Source: Kutzneria chonburiensis
GTDB taxonomy: Bacteria; Actinomycetota; Actinomycetes; Mycobacteriales; Pseudonocardiaceae
DNA: 64,000 bases
Assembly: GCF_028622115.1 (NCBI RefSeq)
Contig: NZ_CP097263.1
Coordinates: 9,683,501-9,747,500 of the forward strand
Reading direction: 5' to 3'
The notes under the pieces are model-generated. The model saw only the letters and a program-made list of their open reading frames with translations. It ran no database searches and had not been told where the DNA came from. Shown in pieces: positions 51,470 through 60,267 of the stretch (positions are counted from its first letter, which is position 1; each line of letters starts with the position of its first letter). A program made the position numbers and the translations under genes.

Positions 51470-52026
51470 TGGTGGCGCGGTGGAGTCGTCGCCAGGTGTC
51501 CGGCTCGCTGCGCAAGCGCTGCTCGGCCGAGCTGGCGCAGCTGGACCTCAAGGCCGGTGCGGAGATCCAGGACGTGATCGACCAGGTCGGACGGCAGCGC
51601 GGCCGGCCGGTCCGGCTGGTGCCGTTCGACCTGCCGGTGGCCGCGCCCGAGGGTTTCCTGATCGCCACCAGCGACGAGGACTTCATCGTCTTCGAGCGCC
51701 GGGCCGTGCCGCTCTACCAGCGGCAGATCGTGCTGCACGAGGTCGCGCACCTGTTGTTCGCGCACGAGACCGAGACCGTGCTGGCCGAGGACGCCATCGC
51801 CATGATGATGCCCTCGCTGGACCCGGGGCTGGTCAAGCGCGTGCTCGGCCGTGAGCACACCAACAGCGTGGCCGAACAGGAGGCGGAACTGCTCGCCTCG
51901 ATGATGGGACAGCGGATCAGCCCGTGGAGCCCGGACCGGTCGTGGGACGTGGTGCCGGAGGACCGTGAGCTGGTCGAACGCCTCGTGCGCGCACTGGGGC
52001 GCGCCGATCACCCTGGGACGAGATGA
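51466..52026 (+). CDS. ImmA/IrrE-family metalloprotease
   Basis: A 186-residue zinc protease. Active site LHEVAHLLFAHE (HExxH plus a downstream Glu). ImmA/IrrE proteins cleave and inactivate XRE repressors (ImmR in ICEBs1, DdrO in Deinococcus), a role that fits its XRE neighbour. GTG 51466 overlaps the repressor stop (GTGA) and its own stop overlaps the next ATG (ATGA), so expression is stoichiometrically coupled. Confidence 0.92.
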   Translation: MMVARWSRRQVSGSLRKRCSAELAQLDLKAGAEIQDVIDQVGRQRGRPVRLVPFDLPVAAPEGFLIATSDEDFIVFERRAVPLYQRQIVLHEVAHLLFAHETETVLAEDAIAMMMPSLDPGLVKRVLGREHTNSVAEQEAELLASMMGQRISPWSPDRSWDVVPEDRELVERLVRALGRADHPGTR

Positions 52027-53210
52027 ACGCCTACCTGTATCCGGCCTGCGCGATCGTGGTCGGCATCGTCACGCTGCTCAAACTGCCGTCGCTGTGGACC
52101 CGCCGGACTCCGACACACGTGGCGCTGTGGCTGGTGTTCGCCGGCACCACCGTGCTGTTCACCATTTCCTCGCCGACGGTGTGGCCTCGCGTGAGCGCGG
52201 CGATCGGCATCACCAACATCTCCGGGCTGATCACCCAGGGGCTGGTCATCGTGCTCGCGGCGCTCCAGCAGGTGTTGGTGCTGCTGTGGGTGCACGACAG
52301 CCCTACCGCGTGGCGCAAGCTCCGCGTGCGGCTGTCGCTGTTCGCCCTGGTGCTGGTGGCGATGTCCGTGTTGTTCTTCGTGAGCATGGCTCGCGGCGAG
52401 AACCCCAACGACTTCGCGCTGGCCAAGGCCGGACAGTTCCCGTACTACCTCACCGTTTACGTCGTGTCGTTCTGTGTCGCGCAGGGCAGCACGCTGCGGA
52501 TCTGCCTCCAGTGCGCCCGCCGGGTCACCGATACCTGGCTGCGCCGCGGCTTGTTGCTGACCGCCGCGGGTTGTTCGGCCGACTTCGTCTACGCCGCCGG
52601 GCGGCTGGGCGACATCGTCGCCGCTGCCTTCGGATCCTCCGGGGTGGCTTGGGAGCCGGTCGTGCAGATCGCCGCCGTGACCAGTGCCGTGTTGCGGCCC
52701 ATCGCGTGGACGATTCCTTCGTGGGGCCACCATTTGACCGACTTCTGGGCGTGGGTCGGCCGGTTGTTCGCGTTGCGCCTGTTGGCTCCTTTGCACGCTC
52801 GGATCGTCGCCGTCGTGCCGGAGGTTCGGCTGCCGCTGGAGCCCGGCACTCCGGCCGACACGCGTCTGTACCGGATGCTCATCGAGATCCGTGACGGTCA
52901 GCGGGCGTTACAACCGTGGATGAGTCCCGCCGTCTCCGAGGACGCCTCTTCCCGTTGCCAGGCCGCCGGTTTGAGTCCTGACGCGGCCGCCGCCGTCATC
53001 GAGGCCGCCCAACTCCGCGTCGCCGTCTCCGCGGTCGCCGCCGGGGCCGCCAAGCGGGATGCCGTCGTCGCCACCGTCGCCGAGCCGTCCGACCTCGCCG
53101 GCGAGTTGGCGCACCAGAAGGCCGTGGCTCGGGCCTTCCGCCGGTCGCCTATAGTCGACGTCGTGGCTCGGGAGGAGCAGAACCGTTCCGCGGAAAGGGA
53201 AATCGCGTGA
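52023..53210 (+). CDS. MAB_1171c-family seven-helix membrane protein
   Basis: 395 residues: seven predicted membrane helices in the first ~240 residues (e.g. 'YPACAIVVGIVTLLKLP', 'HVALWLVFAGTTVLFTI', 'GLVIVLAALQQVLVLLWV', 'LSLFALVLVAMSVLFFV'), then a cytoplasmic ~150-residue helical region. Resembles the MAB_1171c group, named putative transporter without evidence. With a repressor and its protease it is more plausibly a receptor that turns on ImmA; inference only. Coupled by ATGA and GTGA overlaps on either side. Confidence 0.8.
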   Translation: MNAYLYPACAIVVGIVTLLKLPSLWTRRTPTHVALWLVFAGTTVLFTISSPTVWPRVSAAIGITNISGLITQGLVIVLAALQQVLVLLWVHDSPTAWRKLRVRLSLFALVLVAMSVLFFVSMARGENPNDFALAKAGQFPYYLTVYVVSFCVAQGSTLRICLQCARRVTDTWLRRGLLLTAAGCSADFVYAAGRLGDIVAAAFGSSGVAWEPVVQIAAVTSAVLRPIAWTIPSWGHHLTDFWAWVGRLFALRLLAPLHARIVAVVPEVRLPLEPGTPADTRLYRMLIEIRDGQRALQPWMSPAVSEDASSRCQAAGLSPDAAAAVIEAAQLRVAVSAVAAGAAKRDAVVATVAEPSDLAGELAHQKAVARAFRRSPIVDVVAREEQNRSAEREIA

Positions 53211-54361
53211 GTGACCAGCCGGCGGCCCCGTTCGACGCCGCCTACTTCGCCGATCCTTACGCCTTCCACTCCCGCCTCCGCGACGCCGCTAGGGTGCACC
53301 ACTTCATCACCCCCGACGGCTCTCCCGCGTGGGTCGTTCCCCGTGCCTCCGACGTCGCCGAGCTGTTCGGCGACGCCCGTCTTTCCTTGGACAAGGCCAA
53401 TTCCCGTACCGGCTATGCCGGCTTCTCGCTGCCGCCCGAGCTCGACGCCAACATGATGAACATGGACGGCGCCGACCACCAGCGCCTGCGCCGCATCGTG
53501 TCCAAGTCCTTCACCGCGCGGCGCGTGGAGGAGATGGCTGCCGGCATTCGCGCCGTAGCTTCAGACCTCGCCGACCGTCTTTCCGGCGAGGCCGACCTCG
53601 TCGCCGACTACGCCGCCCCGCTCCCGCTCGCCGTCATCGGCGACCTGCTCGGCGTTCCCGCCGAGGACCGTGTCGCCTTCGCCGGGTGGACGTCCGCCAT
53701 GTTCGCCCCGGCCCATCCCCGCGACGCCGCCAACGGCATCGTCGCCATGCAGAAGTTCCTGCTCGACCTCGTCGACTCCCGGCGCTCCGAGCCCGGCGAC
53801 GACCTGCTGTCCGCGCTCATCCAGGCCCGTGACGAGCAGGACCGGATGAGCGAGAACGAGCTTGTCTCCCTGGCGTTCCTGCTTCTGCTGGCCGGTGTGG
53901 AGAACGTCGGGCACGTCATCGCCGCCGGTGTTCTCACGCTGCTCGAGCACCCTTCGGCCGTCGCCGACCCGTCCGACGTCGTCGAGGAGCTGCTGCGCCT
54001 CGCCGTCCCCGCCCACTTCGCCATCCGCCGCTTTGCCCTCGAGGACATCCGTATCGGCGACGTCACCATTCCCGCCGGCGACACCGTCCTGCTCGGCATG
54101 GCCTCCGCCAACCGCGACCCCTCGCGTTTCCCCGCCCCCGACGTCTTCGATCCCACCCGTGACCGCCAGCACTTCACCTTCGGCCACGGCGTCCACTACT
54201 GCCTCGGCGCCCCCTTGGCCCGCCTCGAGATCCGCATCGCCCTGGACGCCCTCTTCACACGCTTCCCCGACCTCCGCCTGGCCGTCCCCGCCGCCGACCT
54301 CCCGTGGCGCGCCTCTTTCCGCTCCCACGCCCTCAAGGCACTGCCCGTGGTCCTCACTTGA
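53207..54361 (+). CDS. Cytochrome P450 of the XRE/ImmA cassette
   Basis: A 384-residue P450. ExxR as EELLR, heme loop FTFGHGVHYCLGAPLAR with the Cys ligand. The I-helix reads LLLAGVENVGHV: the usual AG[D/E]xT Thr is replaced, so O2 activation may differ or the enzyme may catalyse a non-monooxygenase reaction. Start GTG 53207 overlaps the membrane protein stop. It is the last gene of the cassette and could make or destroy the ligand sensed by the membrane protein. It overlaps the convergent LCP gene by 8 nt. Confidence 0.9.
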   Translation: MSDQPAAPFDAAYFADPYAFHSRLRDAARVHHFITPDGSPAWVVPRASDVAELFGDARLSLDKANSRTGYAGFSLPPELDANMMNMDGADHQRLRRIVSKSFTARRVEEMAAGIRAVASDLADRLSGEADLVADYAAPLPLAVIGDLLGVPAEDRVAFAGWTSAMFAPAHPRDAANGIVAMQKFLLDLVDSRRSEPGDDLLSALIQARDEQDRMSENELVSLAFLLLLAGVENVGHVIAAGVLTLLEHPSAVADPSDVVEELLRLAVPAHFAIRRFALEDIRIGDVTIPAGDTVLLGMASANRDPSRFPAPDVFDPTRDRQHFTFGHGVHYCLGAPLARLEIRIALDALFTRFPDLRLAVPAADLPWRASFRSHALKALPVVLT

Positions 54362-55865
54362 CGCAGGGAACACTCCCGCCCTGCAAGGCATCCATCGGCC
54401 CGGCAGTGCTGCTCGACGTCGAAGTGCTGGACGACGAGGTCGGCGGCGCAGCGCTGGTCGAGGTTCCGGTGGTCGACGTCGGGGTGGTCAAGGCGGGCAT
54501 GGAGAAGTCGGTGCCGACGACCACCCGCACAGCCCCGGCGGGGACGGTGGAGCCGGTCTCGACGTCGTCGATGCCGAGGAGGTCGGCGACGGCGTTGGCG
54601 GCGTCGGCGCCGCCGGGACCGTAATAGACGGTGCTGCGCGAGAGGAGGGACGGACCGGTGATGGGGCTGCCCTTGGTCGCGCCCTTGGCGGCGAGGACGG
54701 TCAACAGCTGGGCGGCGAGACCGGACTGCGTCCCGGAATTGACCACGTCGACCTTGGCGGCGGGCAGGGTGACGGGCGGCAGGGGAGTGGACTTGTCGCC
54801 GATGAGGTCGTGCACCATGGTCCGGATCTGGTTGAGGTCGACGAAGTTGACGTCGTCCTCGCCGACCTTGCCGAAGGACTTGATCGGCAACGTGACATAG
54901 GTGACACCGCCGCCGACGAGACCGGCGGACTGCTGGATGAAGCCCATGAGGTCGAAGCCGCTGTCGAAGACCAGGTCCTGTTTCGCGGCGTCGACGAGGG
55001 CGGACAAGGTGGTGGGGTCGGCGAGTGTGCCGGCGCTCTTGAGCTGGTGGGAGGCGGAGGCCAAGAAGGCCTGCTGACGGCGTTCGCGGTCGAGGTCGGT
55101 GAAGTTCAACTCGGGGTGCACGTAGTCACGGCGCTGCCGGACGAAAGCGAGCGCCTGGGCGGCGTTGAGCTGCTGCTCGCCCTTGACGAAATTGGCCCCG
55201 GAGAAGGAATCCTGGGTCGGCCCCTGCAAGCACACGGTGACGGTGCCGAGGGCCTTGGCCAGGTCGTAGAAGCCGATCAGGGTGACCTCGACGAAGTGGT
55301 CGATGGGAATCCCGCCGAGGAAAGCTCGCACGTCGTCGACGGTCTGCTTGCGACCGGCCTCACGGCCCTCGTGCTCCAACCGCGACCGGTCGGTCACGCC
55401 CTGCTTGACCAACTCCTGCTGCTTGGCGTCCTTGGCCAGCCCGTAACCCTCCTTGATCTTCTCCTTGGCGATGCCGTCGGGCGCGCCGACCAGCGCGGCG
55501 TAGTCGTCACGGGGAACGGAGATCAACGTGGCCTTGCTGCCGTCGTTGGGCACGTGCAACACCATCATCACGTTGGTGTTGTAGCCGCCCTTGCTGTCGT
55601 CGCCGGCATGCAGCTGGTCGTAGACGTCCTGCGGCAGCGCATTGCCGTTCTGGTCGAGCCTGCTGTCCAGACCCATGATCAGGATGTTGGTCGCGCCGTC
55701 CTTGGACTTCGGCTCGTCGCCGCTGAGTACGGACGAGGTGCTCAGGCCGGTGCTGAAGTCGTGGTAGAAGGTCCACACGTAGCCGGTCAGCCCCAGGACC
55801 AGCAAGGACACCATGCCCAACGCGGTGCGCCCGACGATCAGGGGCCATCGCTGCTTGCGAGCCAT
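54354..55865 (-). CDS. LytR-CpsA-Psr (LCP) family cell-wall ligase
   Basis: 503 residues: short cytoplasmic N-terminus, one membrane helix (ALGMVSLLVLGLTGYVWTFY), an LCP domain (NILIMGLDSRLD … MMVLHVPNDGSKATLISVPRD … RQRRDYVHPELNFTDLDRERRQQAFL) that transfers undecaprenyl-linked polymers to peptidoglycan, and a C-terminal LytR_C domain (VVNSGTQSGLAAQLLTVLAAKG). Ends in a Ser/Thr-rich tail. GGAG precedes ATG 55865. Confidence 0.93.
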   Translation of the reverse strand: MARKQRWPLIVGRTALGMVSLLVLGLTGYVWTFYHDFSTGLSTSSVLSGDEPKSKDGATNILIMGLDSRLDQNGNALPQDVYDQLHAGDDSKGGYNTNVMMVLHVPNDGSKATLISVPRDDYAALVGAPDGIAKEKIKEGYGLAKDAKQQELVKQGVTDRSRLEHEGREAGRKQTVDDVRAFLGGIPIDHFVEVTLIGFYDLAKALGTVTVCLQGPTQDSFSGANFVKGEQQLNAAQALAFVRQRRDYVHPELNFTDLDRERRQQAFLASASHQLKSAGTLADPTTLSALVDAAKQDLVFDSGFDLMGFIQQSAGLVGGGVTYVTLPIKSFGKVGEDDVNFVDLNQIRTMVHDLIGDKSTPLPPVTLPAAKVDVVNSGTQSGLAAQLLTVLAAKGATKGSPITGPSLLSRSTVYYGPGGADAANAVADLLGIDDVETGSTVPAGAVRVVVGTDFSMPALTTPTSTTGTSTSAAPPTSSSSTSTSSSTAGPMDALQGGSVPCVK

Positions 55866-55937
55866 TCACGCACTCCACGCCAGTTCGGGGACAACACCTG
55901 TCCCTTGACGCCGAACGGCGGCGTGCGGTTGCAACTG

Positions 55938-56668
55938 TTAGAAGGCGCACACCACCAGCACGACGGTGGTGGCGAGTTCGCACGCGGCGCCGAGGACGTC
56001 GCCGGTGATGCCGCCGAAGCGACGGCGGGTGTGACGGATCAGCAGCAGCACCAGGCCCACGGCCAGCAACACACCGGCGGGACCGAGCCAAGGCCGGGCG
56101 GGGACGGCGAAAACGGAGCCGGCCAGCGCGACGACCGTCCACAAGAGAGGGACGGCAAGAACCTGAGTGCCGGCAACCAAAGCGCCGAGGCCCTCGGGCC
56201 GAGCCGCCGGTACGGAACGCAGGCAGCACCACGTGAAGGCGACCCGTCCGCAGAACACGGCCACCACCACGGCAACCCACGACTCGACGCCGAAGCACAC
56301 GGCCTGAAGTCCAAGTCCGACAACAAGAACAACCACGGCGAACGGCCCGGCCCCGCCGGACTTCATGACCTCCAGGGCTCGCTCAGGCGGCCCGTAGCAG
56401 CCCAGACCGTCGGCGGTATCGGCCAGACCGTCGAGGTGCATGCCCCGGGTCAGCAAGGCCAACAACCCGACGGTCAACAAACCGGCCACCAGCGGGGAGC
56501 GCCCAGAACCACTGCGCCCCAAGACAAAGCGGCGGCCAACGCGCCCAACAGCACGCCGACGAGAGGAGTCAGCGAGATAGCACGGGCGGCGACTCGCCGG
56601 TCGACGGCGGACGGCCCGGGAACGGGCAGGACCGTCAGCCACGACACGGCGAGCCGAAGCCCGGACAC
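55938..56668 (-). pseudogene. cobS: Adenosylcobinamide-GDP ribazoletransferase (CobS), 1-nt frameshift
   Basis: CobS joins adenosyl-GDP-cobinamide with alpha-ribazole in the last steps of B12 synthesis. The N-terminus (RLAVSWLTVLPVPGP, then ALSWGAVVLG) reads in one frame from GTG 56668; the rest (SPLVAGLLTVGLLALLTRGMHLDGLADTADGLG … GDVLGA) is in another and ends at 55938. One G added to the GGG run near 56505 joins them. Total length 731 nt is one short of a multiple of three. Membrane helices are otherwise intact and neighbours cobT and cobU are complete, so sequencing error is likely. Confidence 0.88.
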
Positions 56669-56670
56669 AG

Positions 56671-57741
56671 TTACGACGGCGTGCTCGCGGTGTCCTCGGA
56701 CCGGCCGGAAACACCGGCGTCGCCGAAGGTCGCCATGTCGGTGAGGATCCGCGCGGCCATGGTGATCAACGGCAGCGCGGCGGCCGCCCCGGATCCCTCG
56801 CCCAGCCGCATGTTGAGGTCGATGATCGGCGTCAAACCCAAGTGCCCCAACACAAACCCGTGGGCTGGCTCGACCGAGCGGTGGCCGGCGACCCACCAGT
56901 GCCGCGCCCCGGGTGCGAGGTCCTCGGCGACCATGGCGGCGGCCCCGACCACCAGACCGTCGAGCACCACCGGCGTGCGGCGAACGGCGGCCTGCGCGAG
57001 GAAACCGGCCATGGCGGCCAGGTCCGCACCGCCGACCGTACGGAGCAGGGCCAGCGGATCGCCGGTGACCTTGCGGGCCCGGCGCAGCGCGTCCCGGATC
57101 GCGGCGGTCTTGCGCATCCACGCGGCGTCGTCGATACCGGTGCCCCGGCCGACCACGGCCACCGGCTCCTCGCCGGTCAGCGCGGCCACGATCACCGCCG
57201 ACGGCGTGGTGTTGCCGATGCCCATGTCGCCGGCGATCAGCAGATCCGCGCCGCCGTCGACCTCCTCGTCGGCGATGGCCCGACCGGCCTCGACGGCCCG
57301 GCGCGCCTCGTCCTCGGTGAGGGCGTCCTCACGGTCGATGGACCCGGACGACCGCCGGACCTTGTACCGGCTGACCTGCTCGGGCGTGTCGGCGTCGACC
57401 GCCATGTCCACCACGCGCACGGTCGCCCCGGCCACCGCGGACAGCACGTTGATCGCCGCGCCGCCGGTCATGAAGTTGGCCACCATCTGCCCGGTCACCT
57501 CGGGCGGGAAGGCCGACACGCCGTGACGCGCGACGCCGTGGTCGCCGGCGAACACCACGACCCGGGACCGGGTGAACGGCCGCGGCGGGCACTTGCCCTG
57601 GCACGAGGCGATCCACACACCGAGCTCCTCCAGCCGGCCCAGCGAGCCGGCCGGCTTGGTCAGCCGCTCGTGCCGGGCGGCCGCCTCGCGCCGTGCCTCC
57701 ACGTCCGGCGGTTGGACGGCGGGGAACTCGATGCTCGTCAC
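56671..57741 (-). CDS. cobT: Nicotinate-nucleotide-dimethylbenzimidazole phosphoribosyltransferase
   Basis: A 356-residue enzyme that makes alpha-ribazole-phosphate for the lower ligand of cobalamin. Typical stretches: '[21 protein letters not shown]', '[19 protein letters not shown]', '[20 protein letters not shown]' and C-terminal '[18 protein letters not shown]' with the catalytic Glu. GTG 57741 has AAAGGA upstream. It is followed 2 nt later by cobS. Confidence 0.96.
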   Translation of the reverse strand: MTSIEFPAVQPPDVEARREAAARHERLTKPAGSLGRLEELGVWIASCQGKCPPRPFTRSRVVVFAGDHGVARHGVSAFPPEVTGQMVANFMTGGAAINVLSAVAGATVRVVDMAVDADTPEQVSRYKVRRSSGSIDREDALTEDEARRAVEAGRAIADEEVDGGADLLIAGDMGIGNTTPSAVIVAALTGEEPVAVVGRGTGIDDAAWMRKTAAIRDALRRARKVTGDPLALLRTVGGADLAAMAGFLAQAAVRRTPVVLDGLVVGAAAMVAEDLAPGARHWWVAGHRSVEPAHGFVLGHLGLTPIIDLNMRLGEGSGAAAALPLITMAARILTDMATFGDAGVSGRSEDTASTPS

Positions 57742-57753
57742 CAGAAGGTCCTT

Positions 57754-58266
57754 TCACTTCAGCCGGATAGGCAGCCCGGCGACGAGCAGCAGCACCTCGT
57801 CGCACACCTGGGCCAGCCCGGCGTTCAGGGAGCCCAGTTCGTCGCGGAACAGCCTGCCAGAGCGGGTCGCGGGCACGACGCCCAACCCGACCTCGGCCGA
57901 CACCAGTACCAGCGGGTCCACGCGTCGTGACACCGCGTCGATCACAGCGTCACAGCGGGACCGGGCCAGATCGACGGGACCCTCCCACGCACCGGTGTCG
58001 TCCAGCACACCGGTCAGCCACGTGGCGAGGTCGTCGACCAACACCGTGCCCGGGACCGCAAGCGCCGCCGGCAGGTCGGAAGTCTCCAGCGTGGACCACT
58101 CCGGCGGCCGCCGGGCCACGTGCGCGGCGATGCGGGCCTGCCAGTCGGTGTCGGACGGATCGCGCCGGCCGGTCGCCACGTAGGTGACCGCCCCGGTCAC
58201 CAGACCTTCGGCGTGGGCCGACTTGCCCGAGCGGGCGCCGCCGAGCACCAGAGTCCGTGACGTCAC
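57754..58266 (-). CDS. cobU: Adenosylcobinamide kinase / adenosylcobinamide-phosphate guanylyltransferase
   Basis: A 170-residue bifunctional enzyme giving the GDP-activated cobinamide used by CobS. P-loop LGGARSGKS, 'VTYVATGRRDPSDTDWQARIAAHVARRPPEWSTLET' and VLVDDLATWLTG are typical. Gene order cobU-cobT-cobS in one direction. GTG 58266 lies 7 nt after a -10, with no leader. Confidence 0.95.
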   Translation of the reverse strand: MTSRTLVLGGARSGKSAHAEGLVTGAVTYVATGRRDPSDTDWQARIAAHVARRPPEWSTLETSDLPAALAVPGTVLVDDLATWLTGVLDDTGAWEGPVDLARSRCDAVIDAVSRRVDPLVLVSAEVGLGVVPATRSGRLFRDELGSLNAGLAQVCDEVLLLVAGLPIRLK

Positions 58267-58273
58267 GGCCGGG

Positions 58274-58283
58274 ACGTTACCTT
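58274..58283. promoter_or_regulatory. Overlapping divergent -10 elements of cobU and the 64-aa gene
   Basis: Minus-strand TAACGT (58274-58279) lies 7 nt before GTG 58266; plus-strand TACCTT (58278-58283) lies 6 nt before ATG 58290. The two start codons are only 23 bp apart and the -10 boxes overlap by 2 bp. Confidence 0.55.
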
Positions 58284-58289
58284 CTGCCC

Positions 58290-58484
58290 ATGGCGCTGCG
58301 ATGGCACTACCAGGACGACGACGGCATCGACGTCACCGGCCCGGACCTGGCCTTTGACGACCAGGCCGCCGCCGAGGACTGGCTCAGCGCCACCTGGACC
58401 GATCTCGCCGAGATCGACATCACCCAGGTCACGCTGCTCGACGGCGACGAGGTCGTCTACGGCCCGATGAGCCTGAAGCCCTGA
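58290..58484 (+). CDS. Small conserved acidic protein
   Basis: 64 residues, acidic and soluble: 'MALRWHYQDDDGIDVTGPDLAFDDQAAAEDWLSATWTDLAE' followed by 'VTLLDGDEVVYGPMSL'. Small proteins like this occur in many actinomycetes without assigned function. The ATG is at the predicted transcription start. Codon use is normal for the genome. Confidence 0.75.
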   Translation: MALRWHYQDDDGIDVTGPDLAFDDQAAAEDWLSATWTDLAEIDITQVTLLDGDEVVYGPMSLKP

Positions 58485-58514
58485 GACTCTTAGCCACTCA
58501 CGTGGGGCGGCGGC

Positions 58515-59501
58515 TCACGGAGTCTGCGTCAGCATGGGGTTGGTGCGGACGTGGCCCTCGAGGACCTTGTCGATCTGCTCCATGACCGACGCGTCCAGCT
58601 TCACGCCGACGGCCTTGACGTTCTCGCGGACCTGCTCGGGACGGCTGGCGCCGATGATGGCCGAGGCCACGTTGGGGTTCTGCAGCACCCAGGCCACGGC
58701 CAGCTGAGCCAGGGAGAGGTCGACCGACTCGGCGATCGGCTTGAGCGCCTGCACCTTCTCCAGCAGCTCGTCGAGCAGGAACCGGGAGATGAAGCCCTTG
58801 CCCCGCTCGTCGGTGGCCCGCGAGCCCTCCGGCACCGGCTGGCCCGGCCGGTACTTGCCGGTGAGCACACCCTGCGCGATCGGCGAGAACACGATCTGGG
58901 AGATGCCCTCCCGCTCGCTGGTCGGCACGATCTGCGGCTCGATGACCCGGTGCAGCATGTTGTACTGCGGCTGGTTGGAGATGAACGGCACCTTCAGCTC
59001 GCGGGCGATGGCCGCGCCGCGGGTGAGCTGGTCGGCGGTCCACTCCGAGACGCCGATGTAGAGGGCCTTGCCCTGGCGCACGATGTCGGCGAAGGCCAGG
59101 AAGGTCTCCTCGAGCGGCACCGTCCGGTCGAACCGGTGCGCCTGGTAGACGTCGACGTAGTCGGTGCCGAGCCGGCGCAGCGAGCCGTTGATCGACTCGA
59201 GGATGTGCTTGCGGCCGAGGCCGTGGTCGTTGGGGCCGCCGGGGCCGGTCGGCCAGAAGACCTTGGTCAGGATCTCCAGGCTCTCGCGGCGCTGCCCCTT
59301 GAGGGCGTCGCCCAGCACCGACTCGGCCTTGGTGTTGGCGTACACGTCGGCGGTGTCGAAGGTGGTGATGCCGGCGTCGAGGGCGGCGTGCACGCACTCG
59401 ACGGCCTGATCCTGCTCGATCTGGGAGCCGTGGGTGATCCAGTTGCCGTACGAGATCTCACTGACCGACAGGCCGCTGCGGCCGAGGCGACGAAACTCCA
59501 T
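58515..59501 (-). CDS. Aldo/keto reductase
   Basis: A 328-residue TIM-barrel NADPH-dependent reductase. Opening 'MEFRRLGRSGLSVSEISYGNW', catalytic Asp/Tyr in 'FDTADVYANTKAES', Lys in 'LEILTKVFW', and 'QPQYNMLHR'; it resembles the voltage-gated potassium channel beta-subunit group. Reduces carbonyl compounds; natural substrate unknown. ATG 59501 follows a -10 by 7 nt. Confidence 0.92.
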   Translation of the reverse strand: MEFRRLGRSGLSVSEISYGNWITHGSQIEQDQAVECVHAALDAGITTFDTADVYANTKAESVLGDALKGQRRESLEILTKVFWPTGPGGPNDHGLGRKHILESINGSLRRLGTDYVDVYQAHRFDRTVPLEETFLAFADIVRQGKALYIGVSEWTADQLTRGAAIARELKVPFISNQPQYNMLHRVIEPQIVPTSEREGISQIVFSPIAQGVLTGKYRPGQPVPEGSRATDERGKGFISRFLLDELLEKVQALKPIAESVDLSLAQLAVAWVLQNPNVASAIIGASRPEQVRENVKAVGVKLDASVMEQIDKVLEGHVRTNPMLTQTP

Positions 59502-59508
59502 GGTCCGC

Positions 59509-59514
59509 AGCCTA
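59509..59514 (-). promoter_or_regulatory. -10 element of the aldo/keto reductase gene
   Basis: TAGGCT on the minus strand, 7 nt before ATG 59501. Confidence 0.5.
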
Positions 59515-59553
59515 ACCCCGGTTAGTTAGAACAGCTAATGACCTGGAGCGGCT

Positions 59554-60225
59554 TCAGGCCTCGACGGTCTCGCCCGGACGGACCCGCGGCCGCGGCACCC
59601 GCAGCTTGCGGACCTGGCTGGCCCGGGTGAACGTGTACCAGATGATGCCGGCGGTGCGGACGTTCTCCTTGGGGAACTTGGTCCGCGCCATGCGGGTGGC
59701 CAGCCGGCCCAGCATGATCGCCTCGACCACCATGGCCAGCAGGAACACCAGACAGGCCAGCATGACGTACTCCTGCACCGGCAGCGTCGGCACCGCGATC
59801 TGCAGGAAGTACGAGGCCAGCACCAGGATGGCCAGCGGCATGAACAGGCCCATCAGGTTGCGCCGGGAGTCGATCACGTCCCGCACGAACGCCTTGACCG
59901 GGCCGCGGTCCTTGGGCATGAGGTAGCGCTCGTCGCCGGACATCATCTTCTCGCGGCGCTCGCGCTGCTCGGCGTTGCGCTCCTCGCGCGTCAGCTTGGG
60001 CTGGTTGGCCCGCACCTCGCGGGACCGCTTGTACGCCTCGCGCTGGGTGCGGGGCGGCGGGGGCACCGGACCACGGCGGCGGCCCTCGGCCTCGACCCGC
60101 TTCGGCGTCGCGCGGCCCTTGCGCGCGGTCTGGCCCTTGCCCAGCTCCGAGCCCGGATCGATGTCCACCGCCCCGTTCTCGGTTGCGGTGTCGTCGTCGG
60201 CTGAGTTGCGGCGCAAGAACCTCAC
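59554..60225 (-). CDS. DUF3043 membrane protein
   Basis: 223 residues. A charged, Arg/Lys-rich cytoplasmic half (PGSELGKGQTARKGRATPKRVEAEGRRRG … REERNAEQRERREKMMSGDERYL) precedes two membrane helices (LMGLFMPLAILVLASYFLQ and EYVMLACLVFLLAMVVEAI) and a basic tail. Conserved in actinobacteria at this position (Rv2206 in M. tuberculosis); function unknown. GTG 60225 follows a -10 by 6 nt. Confidence 0.9.
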   Translation of the reverse strand: MRFLRRNSADDDTATENGAVDIDPGSELGKGQTARKGRATPKRVEAEGRRRGPVPPPPRTQREAYKRSREVRANQPKLTREERNAEQRERREKMMSGDERYLMPKDRGPVKAFVRDVIDSRRNLMGLFMPLAILVLASYFLQIAVPTLPVQEYVMLACLVFLLAMVVEAIMLGRLATRMARTKFPKENVRTAGIIWYTFTRASQVRKLRVPRPRVRPGETVEA

Positions 60226-60231
60226 GTCACC

Positions 60232-60260
60232 AGGGTAAGCCAGGACGCCAGAGGTAGTTT
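60232..60260. promoter_or_regulatory. Divergent leaderless promoters of DUF3043 and glycerate kinase genes
   Basis: Minus-strand TACCCT (60232-60237) 6 nt before GTG 60225, and plus-strand TAGTTT (60255-60260) 7 nt before ATG 60268; the intergenic gap is 42 bp. Confidence 0.5.
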
Positions 60261-60267
60261 CAGCGCC

